A DNA stretch of 64,000 nt. It comes from Devosia riboflavina. Its GTDB lineage: Bacteria > Pseudomonadota > Alphaproteobacteria > Rhizobiales > Devosiaceae. The DNA is taken from NCBI RefSeq assembly GCF_000743575.1, contig NZ_JQGC01000003.1, positions 310,001 through 374,000 of the forward strand. The letters are read 5' to 3'. Position 1 is the first letter of the stretch. Each line of letters opens with the position of its first letter. Both the position numbers and the translations under genes were made by a program. Below the pieces are notes generated by a model that worked only from the letters and a program-made list of their open reading frames with translations, ran no database searches and was not told where the DNA came from. Shown one piece after another: positions 58,222 to 64,000 of this stretch.

Positions 58222-59390
58222 GAGGTGGCCTCACGCAGTACCGGCTTGGGCGACAGGACATGCGCCGTGGCAAATCCGAGCAGGACGAGCGGAATGCCGA
58301 CGCCAAAAACCCACTGGATACCGAAATGCTCGCCGATAAAGCCGAGGAGCGGTGGTCCAAGGAGGAAGGCAGTGAAGGAGAATTGCGCCAGCGCTGCCAC
58401 ATTGACGGCGGCCGGGCGATCGGTCTGCTGGGCGGCAGCCGACATGGCGAGCGGGAAGAGGGCCGAGGAGCCGACGCCGATCAGCGCAAAGCCAAGATAG
58501 GCGACCCAGGCGGCCGGAGCAAAGAAGGCCAGCAGCACGCCGATACCGAGGACGGTGAGCAGCACGCGGGCGACGAGCACCGGGCTGAAGCGTTCGACAA
58601 AACTATCGGCAAAGAAACGCGCGACACCCTGCGAACCGGCAACGGTCGCCACGGCAAGGCCGGCCCAGAAGGGCTCGGCATTGAAAAGGTCGCGCATATA
58701 GATGGCCGACCAGTCGATCCCGGCGCCTTCCATAAGCATGGCGGAGAGACAGACGCCGACCAGGGCCATGATGGTAGCGGTCGGGCGGGCAAAGCGCGGG
58801 GCTTCATCGGTGCTGGTGCCGGCGCGATGCGGCGCGGGTTCGAAGCGGCCCAGAATGGTGAGCGTCGCGACGATGATCACCGGGATCATGATGAGCAGGT
58901 GATAGTGCACTTCGAGCCCGGTCTGGGCGATGAAGGAACCAACCATGCCGGCGGCAAAGAAGCCGAGGCTCCAGAAGGCATGGGCGCGGCTCATGATGCG
59001 GCGGCCGATGGCGTGCTCGACGCGGTCGGCCTCGACATTGATGATGACTTCAATGGCGCCGATGGTCAGACCCACCGGCAGCAGCAGGAGGAAAAATGTC
59101 AGCGGTGTCTGGGCCCAGCTCGCAAGAGCATAGAGCGCCGAAAGCAGGGGAATGGCCGTGAGCAGCACGCGGCGATAGCCGATGATTTCGACCACGCGAC
59201 CGGCAAAGGTCAGCGAGATCAGCGTACCGACAGCCGAACCGATCAGCGCGAGGCCCAAGGCCCCTTCGCCGACGCCCATGGCCGTCTGGATATCGGGCAG
59301 ACGCGGAAAGATGCTGCCCATGGCAAAGGAATAAATGAAAAAAGCCCCAAAGACCTTGATCTGGGGCGGCAGCTCAATGCCGAATCGCAT
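58218..59390 (-). CDS. MFS transporter, paralogue 1 of the tandem array
   Basis: A 390-residue MFS protein, first gene of the array. Motifs are PRLPDIQTAMGVGEGALGLA, NVEADRVEHAIGRRIMSRAH, GAGIDWSAIYMRDLFNAEPF and QQTDRPAAVNVAALAQ. The ATG at 59390 is followed by IELPPQIKVFGAFFIYSF. The upstream region holds a perfect 8-bp inverted repeat (59434-59455) that could regulate the whole array. Substrate unknown. Confidence 0.88.
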   Translation of the reverse strand: MRFGIELPPQIKVFGAFFIYSFAMGSIFPRLPDIQTAMGVGEGALGLALIGSAVGTLISLTFAGRVVEIIGYRRVLLTAIPLLSALYALASWAQTPLTFFLLLLPVGLTIGAIEVIINVEADRVEHAIGRRIMSRAHAFWSLGFFAAGMVGSFIAQTGLEVHYHLLIMIPVIIVATLTILGRFEPAPHRAGTSTDEAPRFARPTATIMALVGVCLSAMLMEGAGIDWSAIYMRDLFNAEPFWAGLAVATVAGSQGVARFFADSFVERFSPVLVARVLLTVLGIGVLLAFFAPAAWVAYLGFALIGVGSSALFPLAMSAAAQQTDRPAAVNVAALAQFSFTAFLLGPPLLGFIGEHFGIQWVFGVGIPLVLLGFATAHVLSPKPVLREATS

Positions 59391-59433
59391 GATGGAAAAA
59401 TGCTCTAAAGATCAGACCGGGCCGACGTTAGGG

Positions 59434-59455
59434 CATTTCACACGCAAGTGAAATG
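59434..59455. promoter_or_regulatory. Inverted repeat upstream of the MFS array
   Basis: CATTTCAC-N6-GTGAAATG, perfect 8-bp arms, 44 bp upstream of the first MFS ATG and 25 bp after the stop of the neighbouring gene. There is no T-run, so an operator is likelier than a terminator. No regulator gene is adjacent on the array side. Confidence 0.5.
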
Positions 59456-59479
59456 GGCGCGCAACGGCCCGAATAGAGT

Positions 59480-60064
59480 TTATTGCAACGTTTGCATTGC
59501 TGCCACAGCGGGCTGCGTGTTGAAAAATTCGTCGCGCAGCACGGAAACGCCATCGAGCAGATTGCGGGTGATTTCGAGCCGCCGGAACGGCCCACCAATG
59601 CGATTGGCGATCGGGCTGGGCTTGAGCGAAGCAACGCGATTGCGCCGGTCGGGGCCAAAGTAGCCTTCGGTCTCGTAAAAGACCATGTTGTGCCCGATCT
59701 GCCGGGCGAGGCGCTGGCGCAGTTTCGGCTTGGATTGGGGCAGGGCCACGATATCGTCAAAGCCCATATTGATGCAGGCCATGATGGTTTCGACGGAGGG
59801 ATCCCCCGCGCAATAGACCATGGGCGAAAAGCGAATGGCGCGCGAGGACGAGAAGCGGATGGCTTCGGCGACAGGCCTGATTTCCCTCAGGTCGGTCGTC
59901 GCCGAAAACAGAAAATAGCAGACCGGGGTTTCGCCCGCCTGCTGCTCCACCTGGTTGAGGCCGCGATAGTCCGACACGCCGGCAAAGCCGAGATCGCCGG
60001 CCATGTCGAAAAGCGTCTGCCAGGCCGCGTCCCCTGGCCCGACGACATAGGCGTATGCTTTCAT
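59480..60064 (-). CDS. Receiver-like protein of unknown function, 194 aa
   Basis: A 194-residue protein whose first 120 residues follow the receiver pattern (KAYAYVVGPGDAAWQTLFDM at the start, then AIRFSPMVYCAGDPSVETIM and GFDDIVALPQSKPKLRQRLA). The usual phosphoacceptor Asp and conserved Lys are not obvious, so it looks like an atypical or degenerate receiver. The C-terminal part (RNRVASLKPSPIANRIGGPF) matches no domain I know. ATG at 60064. It may bind a partner without phosphorylation. Confidence 0.6.
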   Translation of the reverse strand: MKAYAYVVGPGDAAWQTLFDMAGDLGFAGVSDYRGLNQVEQQAGETPVCYFLFSATTDLREIRPVAEAIRFSSSRAIRFSPMVYCAGDPSVETIMACINMGFDDIVALPQSKPKLRQRLARQIGHNMVFYETEGYFGPDRRNRVASLKPSPIANRIGGPFRRLEITRNLLDGVSVLRDEFFNTQPAVAAMQTLQ

Positions 60065-60145
60065 AGCACCGCTGTCCCTGCTGCATTCCCGGAAGCGGAT
60101 GCTAGGCCCAAGCCCCTAATGGGGACCTAACGAAACGCTCGGTAA

Positions 60146-61018
60146 CTACCCGTAGACCGGCTTTTCCCCGCGAAACAGCGGCCCATTTTCCTGCATCAGC
60201 GCCGCGATGCGCTCGGTGACGGCGCGCACGGCAGGGGTGTGGCGCTCCTCATGGTGGCAAACGAGCCATTGGTCGGTTTCAAGCTCGGGAATGGTGCCGG
60301 CCATGCGGTCGACCCGCGGGTCGCTGTCCCCGACAAAGCAGGGAAAGACCGACATGCCCGCACCCGCCGCCACCAGCTCCATGACGCTCATGGCGTCATT
60401 GCCGCGCGTCGCGATGCGGTCGCCATGCCTCGCATTGAGCCAGCGCGCCGAATGGGTCTGGCTGCCCTCGCCGGCGGTGCCGACGAAATAGCCCGCCGCC
60501 ACGCCGCTGATCAGTTCTGGCCGCGCATAGAGACCATAGGCGACTTTTCCAATGAGCCGCCCCGCCAGCCATTGCTCGGTCGGACGCTGGTTACGGATGC
60601 CGATATCGGCATTGCGCCGGCCGATATCGACCTTGTGGCTGGCGGTGACGAGTTCGAGCGCGAAGCGATCCCCCGCCGTCCAGATTTTTCCAATGTTGCG
60701 GGCGAGGAATGCCGAGGTCCAGGGCCCGGCGGAGACACGCACCACGCGCTCGCCGATAGCGCCGTCCTTCCAGCGTTTTAGCGACAGCATGGCGCCTTCG
60801 ACCTCTTCGGCGCGCAGCAGCAGTTCTTCCCCCGAAGGGGTCAGCCGATAGCCGGTCTGGCTGCGCACGAAAAGCGGTTCGCCCACCTGGCGCTCGAGCG
60901 CCGTCACCCGCCGCCCGAGCGTTGCCGCCGAAAGGCCTGTTGTCTCCGTCGCTGCACTTAGTCCGCCCAGCCGCGCCACATCGAGAAACAGCCGGAGATC
61001 GTCCCAGGAGAAATCCAT
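60146..61018 (-). CDS. LysR-family regulator divergent from the DUF1127/AKR operon
   Basis: A 290-residue LysR protein. The N-terminal HTH is DFSWDDLRLFLDVARLGGLS, then AATETTGLSAATLGRRVTAL; the effector domain follows. Its start lies 183 bp from the DUF1127 gene, transcribed the other way, so it may control the two aldo/keto reductases. An inverted repeat could not be assigned with confidence in this gap. Downstream lies the receiver-like gene on the same strand, 81 bp away. Confidence 0.9.
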   Translation of the reverse strand: MDFSWDDLRLFLDVARLGGLSAATETTGLSAATLGRRVTALERQVGEPLFVRSQTGYRLTPSGEELLLRAEEVEGAMLSLKRWKDGAIGERVVRVSAGPWTSAFLARNIGKIWTAGDRFALELVTASHKVDIGRRNADIGIRNQRPTEQWLAGRLIGKVAYGLYARPELISGVAAGYFVGTAGEGSQTHSARWLNARHGDRIATRGNDAMSVMELVAAGAGMSVFPCFVGDSDPRVDRMAGTIPELETDQWLVCHHEERHTPAVRAVTERIAALMQENGPLFRGEKPVYG

Positions 61019-61201
61019 TTTTCATTTCTGCAAAGTGCCTTGCAGTCTCGACTGTAGCTCAACGGCATGGGAAAGCGCAAATATCTCCTCATCGGATCGC
61101 CGGGAGCGGTCCTGATCTCAAGCGAAAGCACCAGTTTTGAAACGCCGGATAGAAGTCCGGCGCAGGGGTGCTTTCGCGCGAAATTCCGAGGAGACGAAAT
61201 C

Positions 61202-61360
61202 ATGTTCGAACCCATCACCAATCGGCTGCGCCGCTGGCACTTGCGCAATATCACGCGGCGAAAGCTGTCGCTGCTCGACGATCGCCTGCTGACCGATATC
61301 GGCACCAGGCGCAGCGGCATCAACGACTTCATTTCCGCCCAATTTGAGAAGGGATGCTGA
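61202..61360 (+). CDS. DUF1127 small Arg-rich protein
   Basis: A 52-residue protein: MFEPITNRLRRWHLRNITRR, KLSLLDDRLLTDIGTRRSGI, NDFISAQFEKGC. The DUF1127 core is LSxLDDRLLxDIGxxRxxI. Such proteins were shown in alphaproteobacteria to affect RNA turnover and carbon and phosphate responses through their Arg-rich part. The ATG follows GAGGAGACGAAATC. Its stop lies 2 bp before the preferred start of the first aldo/keto reductase gene, so the three genes form one operon. Confidence 0.85.
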   Translation: MFEPITNRLRRWHLRNITRRKLSLLDDRLLTDIGTRRSGINDFISAQFEKGC

Positions 61361-61362
61361 CC

Positions 61363-62358
61363 ATGATGGATAAGCGCAAACTTGGGCCCAATGGCCCCAG
61401 GGTCGGTGCCGTCGGCATGGGCTGCTGGGCCATTGGTGGCCATTTTACCCTCGACGGACGCAATGATGGCTGGGGCCAGGTCGATGACGCGCAATCGGTG
61501 CGTTCCATCGAACTGGCGCTCGATCTCGGCGCAAGCCTGTTCGACACCGCCGATGCCTATGGCACCGGCCATAGCGAAAGCATTTTGGGCAGCGCGCTCA
61601 AAGGCCGTCGCGACGAGGCCTTTGTCGCCACCAAATTCGGCTTTACCTATGACGAGGGCAGCAAGGCGCTGGTCGCGACCGATGTGTCGCCGAGCTATAT
61701 CGAATGGGCCTCGGGCAAGTCGCTGAAGCGCCTGGGCATGGACCATATCGATCTCTACCAGATCCATGTCGGCGATCTCAGCGACGATGTCGCCGACCGG
61801 GCCGGCGAGGCCCTTGAAAGTCTTGTCGAAAAGGGCCGTATCCGTGCCTGGGGCTGGAGCACCGACAATGCGGCCTCCGCCCGGCGCATGCTGAAATTCC
61901 CGCATTTTGTCGCGGTGCAGCAGGAATTGAGCGTGCTCTGCGACGGGCCGGACATGCTGGCGCTCTGTGCCGAGGCCGAACTTGCCAGCCTCAATCGCTC
62001 GCCCCTCGCCATGGGCATGCTCAGCGGCAAGTTTTCCGCTGCCTCACGCCTGGGCAAGGACGATGTGCGGGCCGCGGGTCATTCCTGGGTGCGGTTCTTC
62101 GCCGATGGAAGGCCAAAGCCGGAAACTCTCGCCATGGTCGATGCGCTGCGCGACCTCCTCACCACAGGCGGCCGCACGGTGGCGCAAGGCGCGCTGGGCT
62201 GGAACCTCGCCCACTCGCCGCACACCATTCCCATCCCCGGCTTCAAGACCGAAGCGCAGGTCCGCGACAATCTCGGGGCATTGGAAAAAGGCCCCCTGCC
62301 CGCGGCCGTCATGGCCGAGATTTCGGACATTCTGAACAAGGAAATCGAACATGTTTGA
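61363..62358 (+). CDS. Aldo/keto reductase, first of two
   Basis: A 331-residue AKR with the tetrad Asp61 (LFDTADAYGTGHSE), Tyr66, Lys91 (VATKFGF) and His135 (LYQIHVGD). The N-terminus KRKLGPNGPRVGAVGMGCWA is typical of NADP-dependent sugar or aldehyde reductases. The start at 61363 is preferred (ribosome site GAGAAGGGA); an in-frame ATG at 61354 overlaps the DUF1127 stop. It overlaps the second AKR by 8 bp. Substrate unknown. Confidence 0.88.
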   Translation: MMDKRKLGPNGPRVGAVGMGCWAIGGHFTLDGRNDGWGQVDDAQSVRSIELALDLGASLFDTADAYGTGHSESILGSALKGRRDEAFVATKFGFTYDEGSKALVATDVSPSYIEWASGKSLKRLGMDHIDLYQIHVGDLSDDVADRAGEALESLVEKGRIRAWGWSTDNAASARRMLKFPHFVAVQQELSVLCDGPDMLALCAEAELASLNRSPLAMGMLSGKFSAASRLGKDDVRAAGHSWVRFFADGRPKPETLAMVDALRDLLTTGGRTVAQGALGWNLAHSPHTIPIPGFKTEAQVRDNLGALEKGPLPAAVMAEISDILNKEIEHV

Positions 62359-63349
62359 TGCCGACACACTGGCCGAAACAACCATGAGCACCAATCGCCT
62401 CGGCCGCTTCGGTCCGGTCAGCCGGCTTACCCTTGGCGGTGGCGGCATCGGCCAGGTCTGGGGTCCGACCTCGGAGGATGAGGCCGTGGCGACGCTGCGC
62501 GCTGCGGTCGATGGCGGGATTTCACTCCTTGACGCTGCGCCCGGCTATCTCATCTGCGAAGCCATGATCGGCCGGGCTTTCGAGGGCCGGCTGCCCAATG
62601 GGGTGCGCGTGACCACCAAATACAGTCTGGGCACCGTGCCCGAGGACGAGGTCTTTCCGCGGCTCAAGGCGTCGCTCGAAAAGAGTCTGATCGCCATGCG
62701 GCTCGAACGGGTCGACATGATGCTGCTCCATAGCGAAATCCGGCCGGACGATTATGAGTATCCGCCCGGCGAGCCGCCCAAGAATGAGCGCTCGACCAGT
62801 CTCTCGCTCTATCGCAATGCCGTGCGCCCGGCTTTTGCGCGACTGGTCGAGGAGGGGTTGATCGGCGATTGGGGCATAACCGGCATCAACCATGCCGCCG
62901 CCACCGTAGACGCGCTCTCATCCGGCCCCGTGCCGGCCGCTGTGCAGGCCATCGCCAATCTGCTCGACAGCCCCGGCGCCATGAATGGCACCGGCCTCGC
63001 CCCGCGTCCGCGCGATGTCATTGCGGCAGCGCAGGCGGCAGGCGTTGGCGTCATGGGCGTGCGCGCTGTGCAGGCGGGCGCGCTGACCAGCCGCTTTGAC
63101 CGGCCCGATACGCATGGGCCGGACCGGGAGGATTTTGCCCGGGCCCAATCTTTCCGCGATCTCTGTGACCGCTGGGGCGACGACCCGGCGCTTGTCGCCC
63201 ATCGCTATGCGCTCGGTATTCCTGGCGTCGATACGCTGGTGCTCGGCGTCAAGAACCGGGAAGAATTGCGCATGGCCTTCGAGGCCGAAAGGCGCGGACC
63301 GCTCGATCCCGACCAGCTCGCCGCCATCGAGGTTTTGCGCCTGAGATAA
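62351..63349 (+). CDS. Aldo/keto reductase, second of two
   Basis: A 332-residue AKR, clearly different from its neighbour. The tetrad is Asp61 (LLDAAPGYL), Tyr66, Lys90 (VTTKYSL) and His127 (MLLHSEI). The opening STNRLGRFGPVSRLTLGGGG is weakly like D-threo-aldose dehydrogenases. An alternative start is the ATG at 62384. It overlaps the first AKR by 8 bp and ends at a good terminator. The two enzymes probably act in the same pathway. Confidence 0.87.
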   Translation: MFDADTLAETTMSTNRLGRFGPVSRLTLGGGGIGQVWGPTSEDEAVATLRAAVDGGISLLDAAPGYLICEAMIGRAFEGRLPNGVRVTTKYSLGTVPEDEVFPRLKASLEKSLIAMRLERVDMMLLHSEIRPDDYEYPPGEPPKNERSTSLSLYRNAVRPAFARLVEEGLIGDWGITGINHAAATVDALSSGPVPAAVQAIANLLDSPGAMNGTGLAPRPRDVIAAAQAAGVGVMGVRAVQAGALTSRFDRPDTHGPDREDFARAQSFRDLCDRWGDDPALVAHRYALGIPGVDTLVLGVKNREELRMAFEAERRGPLDPDQLAAIEVLRLR

Positions 63350-63350
63350 C

Positions 63351-63378
63351 AAAAGGCCGCCCTAGGGGGCGGCCTTTT
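63351..63378 (+). terminator. Terminator of the DUF1127/AKR operon
   Basis: AAAAGGCCGCCC-TAG-GGGGCGGCCTTTT. It lies 1 bp after the second AKR stop and can also serve the convergent RlpA-like gene. Confidence 0.85.
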
Positions 63379-63402
63379 ACTGACTTATGAGATCGGGAGA
63401 GA

Positions 63403-63789
63403 TCACATCTGATCGAGGCAGACCGAGGTCGTGCCGCGATTGCGGAAGCCGAGGGCCGTAGCCGCGGCTTTCGAAAGGTCGATAATGCGCTTGCCATGAA
63501 AAGGCCCGCGATCATTGATGACCACTTCAATCGACTTGCCCGAGTTCTGGTCGGTGACCTGAACCTTGGTGCCGAAGGGGAGAGAACGATGCGCCGCCGT
63601 CATGGCGTTTTCGTTGAAGATTTCTCCCGATGCAGCCCGCTTGCCGTTAAAGCCGGGGCCATACCAGGAAGCGCCACCACATTGGGCGTAGGCTGCCGAG
63701 GAGGAAAGTGCGAGGGCAGCCGCCGCTGCGGCGACGAGAACGGCTCTTCTGATCAATGGTCTATGCTCACTGAAGTTGTCGATGAGCAT
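63403..63789 (-). CDS. RlpA-like double-psi beta-barrel protein
   Basis: A 128-residue exported protein. The signal peptide (LIRRAVLVAAAAAALALSSS, then AAYA) precedes a short mature part that is almost only the DPBB domain: ASWYGPGFNGKRAASGEIFN, AHRSLPFGTKVQVTDQNSGK, INDRGPFHGKRIIDLSKAAA. This is the RlpA signature. RlpA proteins cleave denuded peptidoglycan at division sites; this short form lacks a SPOR domain and a lipobox, so septal targeting is not evident. Converges with the AKR operon. Confidence 0.92.
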   Translation of the reverse strand: MLIDNFSEHRPLIRRAVLVAAAAAALALSSSAAYAQCGGASWYGPGFNGKRAASGEIFNENAMTAAHRSLPFGTKVQVTDQNSGKSIEVVINDRGPFHGKRIIDLSKAAATALGFRNRGTTSVCLDQM

Positions 63790-64000
63790 TGCCTAAAGAT
63801 GACGCGCGGCGTGATTAAGGGCGGAATCGCGCGGGATTGTGCTGTGTTGCCTCATTGCCGCAGGTCTGGCGGCATCAATTCATTAACCATTCAGCCAGTC
63901 TTGATCGATTCTTAGAAACTGAATCTCAGGAATTGCCGAATTAGCGCTCTGCTAACCGAGATCGGTAAGAATCAGGAAACCACTTTGTTCGCTGTGGCCA
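63790..64000. other. Region upstream of the RlpA-like gene, no gene recognised
   Basis: This last 211 bp holds no convincing gene. The AT-rich part (about 63860-63990) probably includes the promoter of the RlpA-like gene on the minus strand and perhaps the start of something beyond the window. Confidence 0.4.

Noticed and set aside
56119-58500. 793-codon plus-strand frame across the MFS genes
   Set aside because: It is antisense to two MFS genes with clear family motifs; its translation is dominated by Arg, Gly, Glu and His, typical of a shadow frame in GC-rich DNA.
1-64000. tRNA, rRNA, CRISPR, insertion sequences or integrase genes
   Set aside because: I looked for T-loop patterns, regularly spaced repeats and transposase or integrase motifs and found none that hold up.

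Overview
The window is about 64 kb of GC-rich chromosomal DNA from an alphaproteobacterium, most likely of the order Hyphomicrobiales (Rhizobiales) and possibly Devosiaceae. The evidence is the combination of an Irr-type Fur homologue divergent from fabA-fabB, the membrane ferritin MbfA behind an Irr-box-like palindrome, the redox pair ActS/ActR (RegB/RegA), MmcB, a DUF2852 protein, an extensin-like protein, a DUF1127 protein and many intergenic palindromes of kinds frequent in this order. The order is well supported; the family is a guess. I see no rRNA, tRNA, CRISPR array, transposase or integrase.

Layout. 1-3.1 kb: end of an NMT1/THI5-type ABC importer, then tiny membrane proteins around a multi-span membrane protein. 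3.1-10.2 kb: fabB/fabA, irr, arylamine N-acetyltransferase, a YdeI-like protein, and a MarR regulator divergent from an HlyD/FUSC efflux pair. 10.2-20.8 kb: DUF1697, ribokinase, truB/rbfA, a 2-hydroxyacid dehydrogenase homologue with an altered active site, SH3 protein, FhuF-like ferric reductase, TadE/TadG, YgjP-like protease and L,D-transpeptidase. 21-23.4 kb: PQQ glucose dehydrogenase. 23.4-27.3 kb: an accessory segment with a gene-free structured stretch, an XRE/ImmA pair, a 65-bp inverted repeat, and a coupled operon ending in a DUF2235 alpha/beta-hydrolase. 27.3-42.9 kb: lepA, extensin-like protein, amino-acid oxidase with its LysR, mbfA, GMC oxidoreductase with a LysR, higBA, trhO, an aldo/keto reductase, a TrxR-like flavoprotein, VOC and TetR. 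42.9-48.7 kb: a DUF2793/S74 spike-like protein, two glycosyltransferases, a flavodoxin-fold reductase and a YtrA-type GntR/ABC operon. 49-52.4 kb: cold-shock protein, actSR, DUF1428. 52.5-64 kb: an MBL/beta-CASP nuclease-like protein, four MFS paralogues with mmcB among them, a degenerate receiver protein, a LysR divergent from a DUF1127/AKR/AKR operon, and an RlpA-like protein.

How the parts fit. Iron is a recurring theme: Irr, a twin palindrome upstream of mbfA, and a FhuF-like reductase. Efflux is another: HlyD/FUSC, the ABC-2 exporter and the MFS array, several next to their own regulators. The best candidate for an undescribed system is 25.0-27.3 kb, where an XRE/ImmA pair and a long hairpin face a translationally coupled operon of two tiny proteins, a putative lipase and a CxxC protein. 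The DUF2793/S74 protein beside glycosyltransferases, the fourfold MFS array and the nested intergenic palindromes also merit attention.
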